Positions 12,266 through 24,954 of a DNA stretch of 64,000 nt are shown here, piece by piece (the first letter of the stretch is position 1; the number at the start of each line of letters is the position of its first letter). The position numbers were made by a program, and so were the translations under genes. Where the stretch lies: NCBI GenBank assembly GCA_008360955.1, contig LUCM01004875.1, positions 12,618 through 76,617 on the forward strand, in the 5' to 3' direction. The notes under the pieces are model-generated. The model was not told the origin of the DNA and ran no database searches. It worked only from the letters and a program-made list of their open reading frames with translations. Source of the stretch: Fasciolopsis buskii (lineage: Eukaryota > Platyhelminthes > Trematoda > Plagiorchiida > Fasciolidae).

Positions 12266-15200
12266 CTGTTAATGCGAGACTAACTTTTCCGTGAATAATT
12301 TAGACTCAGACTCATCGAATAAGCGACCATAGACATGCAGAATCAGTACCTAGAGGGCAATGAATTTTCCCCCGGCGAATGCTCTTCTTAGAAATAACAC
12401 GAGTACGTTGTTGGCAATGTGACAGGGAGAATCTAGTCTGCCGTCGATGTAAGGTCATTGCCCCCGTTGTGCTATACCGAATGGACAAGGTTTTCCCGAA
12501 AAGCTCATGGCAGTTCAAATGGGTACCGATTAGTCTGGAACAACGCGCCTGCCTTTCAGGCTGCAGTTGGTTGTGCGCAGGTTGGGGATCCACTCTCTTG
12601 TAAATAAGCCTATTCTGGACTGAGGGACCGACTAGTACTACAGCCCACAGAGGAACGATAAATGATGGCGCGTGACAGATTACGCGGAATAGTCTAGAAG
12701 AGATGACAAATTTGATGAGTAGCACACAAAAGCCTCTTTTTCTTTTCTGTTTCTGACGCACTTTTTCTTTTTCACTGTTTCCGAAGACACATGCAATCTA
12801 AAACAATGCATTGGTCAGCAGAAGTTTAAAAAATAAGCATAATACACAATTTGTCGAAAATAAAACGGCATTGCATGAAAAATTGGGGACGAAAGATCAA
12901 AAAGGAGTAGTTGAGAAAAAGTAAAACTGACTTGAAGTGAAGGGTTTCGAAAGGCACAAATACACACAGGTGCAATACGCATGCACACACGTGCATACAA
13001 AATTCCTTGTGGTAGAAATAATTGTGCGAGGAGCCGAGTTCCGGTTGCAGTCTATCGAAGTGGCGGCAGGCCATCTGATAGACTTTCTCTAGTTTTATTG
13101 GTCTGTTAGCAAGACAGTGACGAATTGTCGTCGTCGTATGCGGAGATGTGGGTGGTGTCTACGGCTAGACAACGCCCCATTAATGGTCCTGCTTTAGTGA
13201 TCAAAAAGGATCTTGCAAATCTAACGTGTAATGATGGTAAGGAAAATGCAGACATCGGATGACGGATGGCGCGGTGTCTTTGATCTATAACCCCCCCCCC
13301 AGTGATGATAATGAAACATGCTAAAACATCAAATTACGCAGTTGCCACTCCCCTTCTGTCTACGGGGGACTGACTGACAGGCAGCATGTAAATCGGTGTA
13401 TTCAGTTGAATTTGACTGCATCTAGATGGCTGTAATTAAGACGTAGTAGATGCTCCGGGAAGTTTGTCCTGTCAACGGCTAACTCTGTCGATTTCCTTGC
13501 TTACGTTTCCAAGTTTCTAAAAAGTTGGAAATGTATCTGCCTATTTGACGCGGCGAGAAGAACACTCGGTAGTGGTTTACAATTACAGTTGACTATTCAT
13601 TGACGACCTCGGATACAAACTCAACAACGGAATTTTCATAATTGACTGTTTTTCTCTGTTGTATCTGGTGTATGGATCTTCCGTAGCCCTGAAAATAGAG
13701 GTTGTTCCGTGCGCCTTGCACTTAACTCTGATAAAATCTGATAAAGTACAGGTGTCAGCCTCACTAGGTGTTGTTACGGTAAACAGATCTAAATGAGCTG
13801 ACTGGGCGAATTATTCACCTAAGCTCAATAGCACCGACCGTCAAATTTCGCCGTGTATTTGCTGTTTCACATGGTCTCTTACTTGTCTTCTGCAATGATA
13901 GAATTCGTGTTTTCCATCCGCACAACACTGATTTTATTCAAAACGACAGAGATTTTAGCCACGAATAATTATGTAGTGCAATAAACAACACACCCCTATA
14001 AACCTAAGCCCATTTGTGTTTGACAAACAGCTGTCCAGGGACTTATCATCTTGACTGAACAACCAAAATCTGCGATTATGAGAATCACTAATTGTTCAAC
14101 GGACCCCCGAAATACTGAAATAGCATTAGGCGAATACCGAATAGGCAGTTTCTTCTCAAATCTCTGGTATCTCGCAAAACAGCACTCCGCATGATGAGGA
14201 ACTCCGCAGATTGGGATGAATTCGTTGGATGTCGTTTTTTACGCTTCATTTACTGTTAACGGTAACAAACTAAATGGTGTCTTTATTTGTCTTGCGCTCA
14301 AAACAAAGATGAAATTGCAAAATTCGGTCTCCATTTCGCGGGTAAAGCTTCTTTCGAACCAATAGTATTAGTGGCACAACTGTCATTATTATTATTTTTC
14401 ATACTGGCATTTGTGTCATTATCAACATTTTTATTATACAAAGGTACAGCGGAATCTAACAGTAATGTTTGGTTGCTAGTTATTTCTGCTGATCGTCATA
14501 TTCTCAGAGGGTTCCCATTATCAAATTGGTTCAGGTAGTGATTCCGGGTAATTATTATTCGTCATACGCTATCAGCGTTCATCTGGCTATTAATAAACCA
14601 AGGAACAATTCTGCAGCTAAATCATTAGTTGTGCGTATCCATCGAGTCTGAACTGGGTCACTAACTGGGAACGCAGAAGAGTGAGACAAACGCCATGGCC
14701 AATACACTTGTTATTTCATCCATGCCCGAGTATCATACCATACTTCATTCAGTTGATGGATTTCCCTACTTCCAAATTTCGTATTTCAAGAGCGTAGAAC
14801 AAGCATAAACAGTAATTGCGAATGGAGCAGAAACACGAAACTTAGTCGATTGAGCCAGAAAACTAAAGTGCATCCGAACCAAAGTCTGGCAAATAAGAAT
14901 ACTAATACTTGCTACTGACTTCTGCTAAAGAGAAAGAAGCTAGTGATTTATACATAGGGTCCTTTGATCATGTAGTGGGTGGTTATGAATTCCCGATGCC
15001 AGTCCAGGAGACTGTGGTCAGGCATTCAACATTGTGGTATCCGAGTTTGCACTAAGTTCGAACTCCCAATTTCGCAAAACTTTCTCCCATAAACAGTCGC
15101 GGATCATTCTAAAGAAAAGTGTACTTTATTACGTAATCCTAACCAGCGAAAAGTGGGACGTGGACAAAGTAAGTGATAAGAGTGCATTGAACAAACTTAC

Positions 15201-18200
15201 TGTGAACTGTTTGAGCAAAATACGGATATAACATCACCTCTTCTCTAATGACTTACCTAAATACTAGCCTTTTGAAGGTAAAATAACATACGAAAAAGTA
15301 GATTATGAACAGAAGTGTTCCATGGGTATAGCCCTCCTCTGTTTTTGAATTGTGACATTATGTGCTTTGGATGGAGGATAGCATGAATGAATATATATGG
15401 TTTCCACAGCAGTTCTAGTGGTCGCACAGGAACACCACCTAACATGTTAATTACAAGAGTGAAACACACGGAATGACGACAGAATGCAAAATTGTAAACA
15501 AACCAGTAGAATAAAACACGAAACCGGAGGACAGATCGAACAAGAAGGAAATTATAATCTGGGAAGAATTATGATTTGCAGCTCAGAGAAAATCCGTCCA
15601 AGCGCATAAATGATTTGTAGTGGTTAAGCTGTTTTCTCGAGTTAGAAACCTGTCTGTCTACTGTGTTCGTATCCTCAGTCGACTATTTAAATTTGACCCG
15701 GTAATTGAAAGAATTTTACCATTGTTAATATTATTACTACTGGCTAATGAAAGTCGATTAGCATCTAACAAACCTAAGTGACCTCAATCAAGCAGGAATA
15801 GAGAAGTGAATTCATTGTGGAATATCATAACAGTGTCCACCGGCCTTGAAGTGCGTCACGTGGCTGGGGCCAGCACAGCTTCAAAGAAGAGAAAGCGCAG
15901 TAAATGAGTCATGTCAGTAGTGCTGATTCTTTGCTCATTCATGAAAGAATAGAACCATTTAGCCTCCGTTTCAATTCTACCGGTATTTCAAAAATGGACG
16001 CATTTTGAGCAACAAAATTGCTATGAATATCAAGTACATTCAAGGAAATCCTACCAGATCATCAGAGTGCAACTTATGCGTGAACTGAATCCTAGTCTGC
16101 TTGAACAGCTCAGTCATGCATCTGGTTATCGAACTGATCTGTCTTTTCGCTATTCAAATCAGGAATCTCCCGCCGTTATTGATCCAAGTGATCGCTCAGT
16201 GAAGAACATCATTAAGTAAATGAACTCATTGTCCATTCAACGTTAGACTGTTCCTGCTGCGACCTAAATAGAAGCACCTGAAGTCCTCTAATTTTCAAAC
16301 AGCGTCTAACGGGCATCATTTTCAAATGTTGTTGTGGTTCCGGATATTCACGTAGACGTCACAAATGGAAGCAGGACATGAACTGGTAGCGGCAAGCACA
16401 TCGAAACGACCTAATGTAATATCCTAATGCTTTCACTTGCGCCTCATGGGTACCGAAACTGCTTTTGTGATCACCTGTAACTTTTTGATCAGCTACTCTT
16501 TATGTATTTTGTTCTAAATGTTTGCTGTTTCCCGCTCATGTTTTCATCGCTTGTCGTAAATGTTGTCGTTTACCAAAACTATTGAAGTTTTCAGATGACT
16601 ACTCCACTTTTCATTCAAATTCAAATTTTTTCCTTGTGCCCACTTTCCCCGCTGAACTCAACCACCTGGCGCACTTCAGCCCTAATCAATGCTTTGCGAA
16701 GACCTGAAAATGACTTTAGACATAGTAAAATTTGAAAAGATGCTTTCATTAATGAATACTGCCCTATGCTCATTTGATTTCATCGTCCTTAACACATGTG
16801 ACTTAAGTGGGTGAAGGTAAATTAGACTGACGCTTGGAAACGCGAGATCACAATAGATTTCTTTGCTTTTTAGCTTAAACAAACGGTAAAAGTTATGTAC
16901 GAAGGTGTGAACCGAATCCACATATGAAGAATACTACATTGAAATCAAAACCACATTGCAGCTGCTATTGAATCTGCATTTCCAGGAACCACTGGCAACC
17001 TTGAGTACTCATCGATCACCAACCGGGATTCGTACCTATGGCCAACAGTTTTCAGCGAGTGGGTTAGTGAAGTTTTATTTGGTTGACTCGGAAAAGCTTG
17101 CACAGTGCACATCACGCGAAAAAATTGCCTACTATCACTGGTTTCAATCGACAACATCCGAGTATGTACATGGCAAAGGGCTCGCATTGGAAACAGCGTA
17201 CGTATATCGGTTAGGTCGAGGTTTGGATTGGTGTCCTATTTATTCGTTTAAGAAATGATTATTCCTGACAAAGGTGAAGCTGAGACACGGTGATTTCAAA
17301 GCTTTCAACTGTCCCCGAAAGGCTTGTACCGGCTAATTGGTCACAGTTAGATAGTTTAATTGATATCTATATCATATTTATGTCAATTTTGAATTTATCC
17401 AACGCTATTGGTCTACTTTGTGGTCAGAAAGTGAGTTGCAGTTGAAAAAAACGTTTTCAGGGGTTTCACTACCAAGGCCAGTACAATTTCAATTAATCAA
17501 CACAAGACCAGTCTTGAGGCTGTGAATTTAAGCAAGCTTAAATTGTTTCATTTAGTTTATTAAGACAGTTAGGTAATTGCCTGCTCGATGGGTCAATTTT
17601 TGCCAAATCTACTTGACCGATTTGCTGAACAAGCGATTTCTAGGTTGCACCAATGTCGGATTTCGGTGGCTGAAGATGCAGTGATTGAATGAACTTTTGT
17701 TGAGTGCATAATGGTGGCCTCAATAGACTAATGATAACAGATCCACGAACTATCAGCATCCCAAACCTAACTGCTACTCATGCCAGCTGGAAGAGGTGGT
17801 ATACTATGGCTAAGGCTGGCTGAACGTTACTCGACTAAGTGTGCACCAACAGAGCTCAGCACAGCTTCATTAAATTCGTGCACGAACCAAAGTGATGGTA
17901 TTCGCCGACGCCTTTCAACAGCTGCCTCGTAATACGATCTACTTAAGGAACATCATAATGCCACTTAAACTAATAAATGACTAGATGAAGTCAGCTGGGG
18001 TTGCTTGTCATTGTCCTGGAAATAAATCGAAAGTGATGCACAGAAAATTTATCTGTTTTTGCCTGCGTGCGAGGTGATTTTCACTACGTCCCTTAGAATT
18101 ATACAAATGTTTTTTATCTCCCTTAGTTGTAATTATACGTGCATGATAATGAAATAACTGGAACACATTTCATCGGAACTAGTGTTGTGCTTTTGGACTG

Positions 18201-20774
18201 CATCAAAAATATTCGGACTTCGTTAAAACCACGCTTCAATTTCTCAACATGCTGCTCGCAAGTCGTACACCATCGTACAGACTATCAGTGCGCAGTCTAG
18301 TATGCACTAGGAAAAATGCACAAATAGAAGGGGTTACATTTCAGATCTATGTGAGAACGATGACACTACCGAACAGTTTGAACACAGTTCCGAAACAAAG
18401 TGGAAGTTGCAAAGCGAAACTAAATATCCGTGTATTTGCTCTTGCTTTTTAAAGAGTTACTTTAGGGATGGAACAGTTACGCGAAGACAAGGCACAAAAA
18501 CTAGGCGACAAAACATTAGGAAGTCATTGTGTTCGCATCTAAAACTATAGTCAACAAAAACGCTGGTTTAGAAGGTCAAAGCCCAAGGGTGACATGCCTA
18601 TTATGTTTTGTTGTAAACTAAAAGGTGTTAGACAGACGTCGGCCCGATAAACCCAAGTCTGAGGTGGGCAGGTTTGTAGACAGTCCGATGTTAACTGGGT
18701 GACCTTTACTACGATCGGCCAACGTTAATGGCTTCCATGATTCACACCTCCAGTACTCTCAATCAAGGCATGTCGTGTAAAATATTACACTTTCATGCTT
18801 CCAAGATTTTTTTCGATATTTTGTTCGACTCGTATTATTTCAAAATCTGTTAACTATGGATGCTTTTGCTGGACAGCGTGTTGGGGTTCGTTTTGTCAGC
18901 AGAAAGAAATTTTGAGGTTCTCCGACTATCTAAAAAATATGTCATGACAATGGTACGTCTGATTTTTATTAATAATCAACCAATTGCAGTCATACATTGC
19001 GTGTATCAGCAGATTACAAGGACCATGTGCATTATTCAGACATTCTTGTGCATTAACATTTCATTCAGCAGTCTTGTCGATGACCTGTCAACCTTACATA
19101 AAAGTTAGTAAAGGTGCTAGTCAGGTGTGTCATTCCGATTTCATGTGTTCATGATGTAGGTTGACCTGCTGGACACTATTCCGTGTGCACGCGAAAATGC
19201 AGGTGTATTAATTTTGCAGAGGCCACTCGTTCAAAGGTGCGCATCTAATAAGGTAGACTGTCTGTGATGGGAATTCACTGAAAGCCGATGACCTGCCCGA
19301 CAGGGCAGTAGATAGTGCATCGGAAACAATGAATCAAACCCCTTGGCATTTGTGTGCACAACGGACCTATCGTACACCAAAACCATTCGAATTAGTCAGA
19401 ATTCAATGACCGCACTTTTCCGTCTTATGAAGCATGCAAACGAGGAGGTATGTGTAATGCCAAGTTACTGAAGGCTTTATAGATGCACCCACTCATCGTT
19501 CACGGCATAGAAAGCAACACTTGGCGCACTCTTTCGATTCATATATGAATAGTTCATGTTGTGCAGGCAGACTTCACAGATCTACTTCGCAGACCTACTC
19601 AAACGTCTGATTTTAGTACGAAACAATTTTCGAATGGCAAACTGTCACGACCTAATTACTCTTGCCTTGTTTTTCTTCTTTGTGAAGAAGGCTCACAATT
19701 CAGCTATACCGTTCAATCCGTCACAAGAAACCGTGAAAACGTGGTTAACATGTTTTATTCTACGTAAACGTTAGTGTCACAAACCGAAGTTGTCGCATGA
19801 CAGCGCAATCTTGCCGGCGTTTCAGTCACCTCAGTTAACTGGACGTGGGGAAGGTTTTTGTAGAAACTGAACCAAAAATGGCTGCCGGGGTAAGTGAAAT
19901 AGCATCAGATTACGCTCACAACAGACAGCTCCGTGTTCTGAAACTACAATGTACACAATGAACACAAGGCGTTGATATTCGGATAGCCTTCGAATCCATT
20001 TTGGTCCCGGTAAACTTAGCCTCCTTTATTCTTGTTATTTTAAACATGAACTCCGTTGGGAACGAGAAGTGGGCAAGCACCTTAGCTACCCTGGCATTCG
20101 ATTGGTTAGCACTGGTTACTTCAGCAACTACGATGATACAGCGAATAAAGCTCCTATTTGTCATTGTCCTGTGTGTATTCACAGACCACTGTTTGTCTGT
20201 GACCTCCTGCTATGATGGTAAACTGCTTTCAAAGAGAAAACGCTCAGGTCCGGAGACCTTTGTGTCTTCAGAACTATGAATGAATGGTCACTTTTTACAA
20301 CCACGGCCCCACTCTGGAGGTTCGTTCCCAGGAAAACCGGCCCCTCGCCGTCCCAAGGAGCTGAAATGGCCTACTTAATCAATAATTAAGTACATACTGA
20401 AGTCATTCGAAAAACGTTCGGGTATTTCCACACCAAATGGATGAAGAAATAAATAACCGATTTTATTGAACTCCACTGTTTTCTTGGCAGTCTTCTCTTC
20501 GGGTCCAAATTCGATAAGAACTTTTACCTTAACCAATTTAGGTTAATCGCTGCTGTTTTAATAAGTTTTGCAAAATTTACTGCACTATGGCTGTGGTCGT
20601 GCAGTTATGTATACCATTTTCGCAAATGGCAAGACGTGTGCACTTACGCTTTATCACAACCCATTAGAAAACCTATCCCGCAAAATTGGGATAGTGCGCG
20701 GAAACATTGGATCTTTTAACTTTTATGTATTTTTATTTAACAGTATGAAGAGGAATGAATAACCAGATATCCTC

Positions 20775-21235
20775 AAAAACCGACAACCGATGATGCGGCC
20801 ATTGCCACTCACAAGAAATCCAAAAGCAGCGCACGTCTGTCAATTCGTCGCCATATGAGGACGATTCGAATGCATTTTATTAAGACAGCCACATTCGGGA
20901 ATATACGTGATACGCATCCAATACACTTTGAGGGGCTAACTTTTGCCCAGTTGACTTGATTTTTCTAATATACCCCACCATGAAGGTAGAATCCTGCATC
21001 ATCTGAAAAGAAAATATCATCTGGACGTCTCAACAAGCCACTCACAAGGAGACATGTTTTTTCGTCTTCGTCTTTCAATGCAATATCTTGATGAAATTTA
21101 AAAGAAAGGAAACGTAGGGGATGTAAAATGCGCCCTGTCGAAGAACTTGTACAGAGCTGCTGTGCCAACTCCCTAGTGGAGATCTGAAAGCACTTCGACT
21201 CCTTATCACTTGTGTGCGGATTACTCAGCAGCGCT
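20775..21235 (-). pseudogene. Broken DDE transposase (Tc1/mariner-like superfamily)
   Basis: The minus strand encodes a fragment of a DDE/IS630-Tc1-mariner-type transposase, the enzyme that cuts and rejoins transposon ends. Reading 5' to 3' on the minus strand: STRELAQQL then RILH (end of a helix-turn-helix DNA-binding region), FHQDIALKDEDEKT (linker resembling the family's FxPYKxQ...L block), then FFSDDAGFYLHG at about 20989-21012. That last block corresponds to the conserved FSDEAHFHLxG, whose first Asp is the first catalytic residue. A stop at 20965-20967 follows. Next comes KNQVNWAKVSP, which fits the family's NKQNxRxW...NP, and after a frame change a stretch like the downstream GIIG motif. 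The second Asp and the last acidic residue are not visible. Stops and a frameshift make it a pseudogene. I saw no terminal inverted repeats. Confidence 0.65.
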
Positions 21236-23620
21236 TAAGATGAATAAAAACAATCCATTAATTTGATTATCATTAACCTCAGAGTTAACGGTGCAAGTCA
21301 CTTCTGAAATGTAATCGTTTGAATCCATAGTTGACAAACCGCCTCGGAACTCGTTTAAGTAAATCAGTTCAGCCTTGTAACTTAATGTTGAGTTCGTAGC
21401 GAAGACTGCTTGAAAATAAAATGACCTATCCGAGTTTTGTAAAAAACACTAATCATGTGAACACCATCACCTGAACTGTGGATGTGCTGAAGTCACCTTA
21501 CATCGGACATTTTATTCACCAATTTTGCTGAAAACTTCCGTTTATGCACGGTGATTGGTAGCGATAAGCTCGGTTCATAATGGATCATTTATGTAACCAA
21601 AGTTTAAATTACTCAGGTTTTTTCAGATTCAGTTTGGTGTCGTTGAATTTGTACATGATGACTAGTCTGACTAAGCCGTGGATTGTCACGTCGAGTCTGT
21701 CTGCTGCATGCAAGAAAGCCACTGAATGCGTATGCTTATATTCCAAAGTCAAACCGTCCCCTTTATTTTGACGCACCCTATATTCCAGGAAAACCGCGGT
21801 GGGGGAGATAAATCAGTTACTTTTAGTCGCCCTGCTCGCGGCCGCAATAGTCTCTACCGTTCTCGGAGTACTGACTATTGGTAGGTTGATTAATGGAACC
21901 GATTTTTCTTCCCAGCATTCCCCAGAATCCGTTTACAAAGCCTGGGGATTTTGTAAGTTGGCTATCAGCATGATGATGCTTTTCAAATAGTCCCGTTTTT
22001 CGAATTGGGTTCTTATCTTGTAGACTTCTGTCCATGGTAGTTGTCTTATCTCACCAGAGTTCTTGCAACAAAGCTTGCTCTATGGGGCTGGACGTGTTCG
22101 TCATGGTGGAATATACGTTTGGCTTAGTGATTTCCACTAGTAATTCGTCTTCCCCTCTGAAAATTTAACTTCATCAGCCCACCGTCTCCCCTGATAAGTA
22201 GATTTTATTGATCTCATTCGCCCAATCGTCAACTGATGGTCGGTTCTTCGCCGGTAGAGTGCACAAGTACTTATACTTTACACATGCTTGCAGCCTGCCA
22301 GAAATTCTTTTTTACTTTAGGCTAATCATTTCTGAATTGTGATAACATTTCCATTGTCCTTCTTTTTCTAAAATCCGCAAGGGTGAATATGCCGCAAAAT
22401 GAAGACCTACGATTCCGCCCGGGTAACACGTGCAATCTAAAGGCCAACTCAAGATCGTGGCGGGTGCCAACTGCGGGCCTTTGGGCAAGACAAATCCACT
22501 CATATAACGCTAAGAACGGCAGTCCAGAAACACATCGCAAGAAATGCGCTAACTGCATTAGAGATTAATTAGAAAGATTCACAGAAACTGGGTGCTTTTT
22601 CGACCTCGCTAGTACCTTGGTAGCCAATTTACTTTATGGAATGCTGTGAAATAGCTCTAAATAGCTCAGTGATGAATATTTTTCATGTAAAAGGGAAGAA
22701 TTTCACAAATGCTAAAACTGAAATCGGAGAAGACCTTCCAGATAGAATTCTAAAGTTTAAAGATAGTACAATGCAGTTCACTGATTTGCAGTGTGACCTA
22801 AGATATGCCGCATTGCTGTACCTCTGGAAGATGATTGGTTTCCTGGCTGAATAACCCGCAATCTCATCCGGTTCAACATAGGAGCGCACAGAAGCACCCC
22901 TGTATCTTCTGAAAATCATTGGTGAATTTGACTTTTCACATACCCCCGTTCTCCACGGTTCCAAAAACATTATTATCGTTATTATGGCATTAATACAGAA
23001 TGTTAGATCGACTGGATGAGTAATTGTTGAAATCAGTGCAAAATTTTGCTAAGACCATAAGAGTTTACGTGAAAACTCAAGTTTTTCCGAACAGCGTCAT
23101 GAAGGAGGGTCAAAATTTAGACCTGAGGCAAACTTTCAGATGCGATAAAATCAACTACCGAAGGTACATACGTTGAAGTAGCACCCAGTTTATTGGTTAT
23201 AGCAAATCTGGGTCAGAAAAATCTGCTATTCCAATGACAGTCTCCTCTATCTCCGTACATAATCCATTAGCTTCTGATTGAGCAGATCTGACCAGTTCTT
23301 CTGGCCTAATATGTCTTGAAGTAAGAGATCAAGCACTACTTTGTTCATTCTCTCGAAAACAATATGTGGTATCTTTATTTATAAACCTGACCAATCACCA
23401 TTACATCGTAAACTGAATCAAACTTTAGTGAGAACCTTTGCCTTTCCGACGAGTTTATCACCTAAGAACATCACAGAAGTGAACAGCTTCAAGTCATGTC
23501 CGTCGATGGTTCTGTGGCTATTTACAAACTGACAAAAAGGCATTCAATTTTGACGGACCGTGAGCATTAACAAGTGAATATTCATGAACAATCGCGCTCC
23601 ACAATCAGGCGATTTACTTG

Positions 23621-23654
23621 TTTCACATAGACGGACGCACGTCTATGGGTGAAA
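23621..23654. repeat. Small imperfect hairpin
   Basis: The left arm tttcacatagacg and right arm cgtctatgggtgaaa are reverse complements except for a two-base bulge, with a short loop between them. The stem is 13 bp. No T-run follows and no gene is next to it, so it is not an obvious terminator. Confidence 0.5.
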
Positions 23655-24044
23655 TGACTGCACACAAAACCACATCAGAGATGTGGCGGATACTCATTTC
23701 TAGACGATATCGATCTACGAGGCGGATGGTGACTGGCGTTTGACGCACATAGTCTCAAGACAAATATCACTAATGACCAGTCAACATCCCCACAGCCCTG
23801 CGGCTCACCTGAATGACGAATGTCTTGCCCCAATTTTTTATGAAATCATTCACACGCGTGCTGATCCTCCTAGATATTTGTCATCTGTTAGCTTTTGCAG
23901 AATTAAGGATTTATAGAGGCTTTCTCGAACATGGGACATGTAAGCAGTGCCGAAGTTACTCGTAATTCGGCAATATTCCGTCGATAAGTTTCTTCACTAT
24001 TTAATGGTTAAAACAGACCTACGATTTTCCCTACTCCGTTTCAG

Positions 24045-24109
24045 GTCCAGTCCGTGGTGAATTAAGGATACCCACCGTAGCGTGCACCATACAAGAAGAA
24101 ACGATGGCG
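24045..24109 (+). other. Candidate short exon bounded by good splice sites
   Basis: A pyrimidine tract ending ctactccgtttcag (AG at 24043-24044) is followed by 65 nt and then gcg|gtaaga (GT at 24110-24111). One of the three frames is open across it (PVRGELRIPTVACTIQEETM...), the other two have stops. No partner exon or known domain was found. Sites of this quality also arise by chance in 64 kb, so this is a suggestion only. Confidence 0.2.
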
Positions 24110-24935
24110 GTAAGAATTTCATGGTGTTAAGTCAATAAAGGGAACAGGAATTTAAAAGGCTTTGATTATTGCAAGATTAAGACGATCCCTGTTTATACGG
24201 AAATCATTTTATTCATGTATTTCATGTCTAAGAGTGGCACGTAAACAATCATGTGTATGTCAGTGGACAATGACCAATATCCGTCCATTTTACCCTGCAC
24301 ACCTCGCCTTGATTCCCATTTTTGTCGTATACCTCTCGGATCATATCCCCATTCTTGCCACTCTCAGTATTTCTCAGGCTTGCTGCCCGCGGAAGTCCTC
24401 ATCACACGTGTATTCGATTGGAAATACCGCAATAACAGAAAATAAAATCCGACAATGCTTCTCATATGTTTGGATGGTCACACGGGTTATTCAAAAGTCC
24501 CATTGATTTCCCTGCCTACATATGGGTTTAATAAAACATATATATCTCGAAATTCCGACTAGACACGCCGCAATGCTAAAGAAAATCAGGAACCGCAAGA
24601 CTCTGAGTGAATCATAGCAAAGATGTGATTAGGTCAGAGGGAGTAATTAACCCGGCGGCAATGATCTGCATGCAGTCAGCAATCACCAGACTGACCTGAA
24701 ACTGTTCTGTACTGGCCGGTTTTTGCAGAAAAGGCGATAGACAGGAATGGAATGAATGAAACGCAACTGCCTTCAGCTGTGCACCGAAGTCCACCGCCAC
24801 ACATGATCTGTTATTCACATCGCTCAAAATCCGATCAGCCTGGAATGCAAGTGCAGTGTAATATGGCACTAACAACACGACAACAATTCTGAGGGAAATG
24901 TCAACTCAAAGCTGGCACGTCCAGTGCGGACTATT

Positions 24936-24954
24936 TGTGTGTGTGTGTGTGTGT
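24936..24954. repeat. (TG)n microsatellite
   Basis: Nine uninterrupted TG units. It sits in otherwise unassigned sequence. Confidence 0.9.

Larger units (their letters stand above)
9216..20774. other. Non-coding or unassigned DNA
   Basis: No gene recognised. Two tRNA-like patches (about 11.04 and 12.2 kb) are listed separately. The longest frames are 12312-12761 (minus, 149 codons) and 16956-17258 (plus, 100 codons). Neither shows a domain. The frame at 14287-14538 encodes a hydrophobic stretch, but it is translated from an ATT-rich low-complexity tract. A run of ten C occurs at 13291-13300. Two short opposed frames at 19916-20279 overlap and have no known motif. Confidence 0.55.

Noticed and set aside
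12312..12761. 149-codon minus-strand frame as a gene
   Set aside because: An overlapping plus-strand frame is similarly open, composition is Arg/Ser-rich without a motif, and length is near the chance maximum.
14287..14538. Small membrane protein
   Set aside because: The hydrophobic stretch comes from an ATT-rich low-complexity tract and there is no supporting context.
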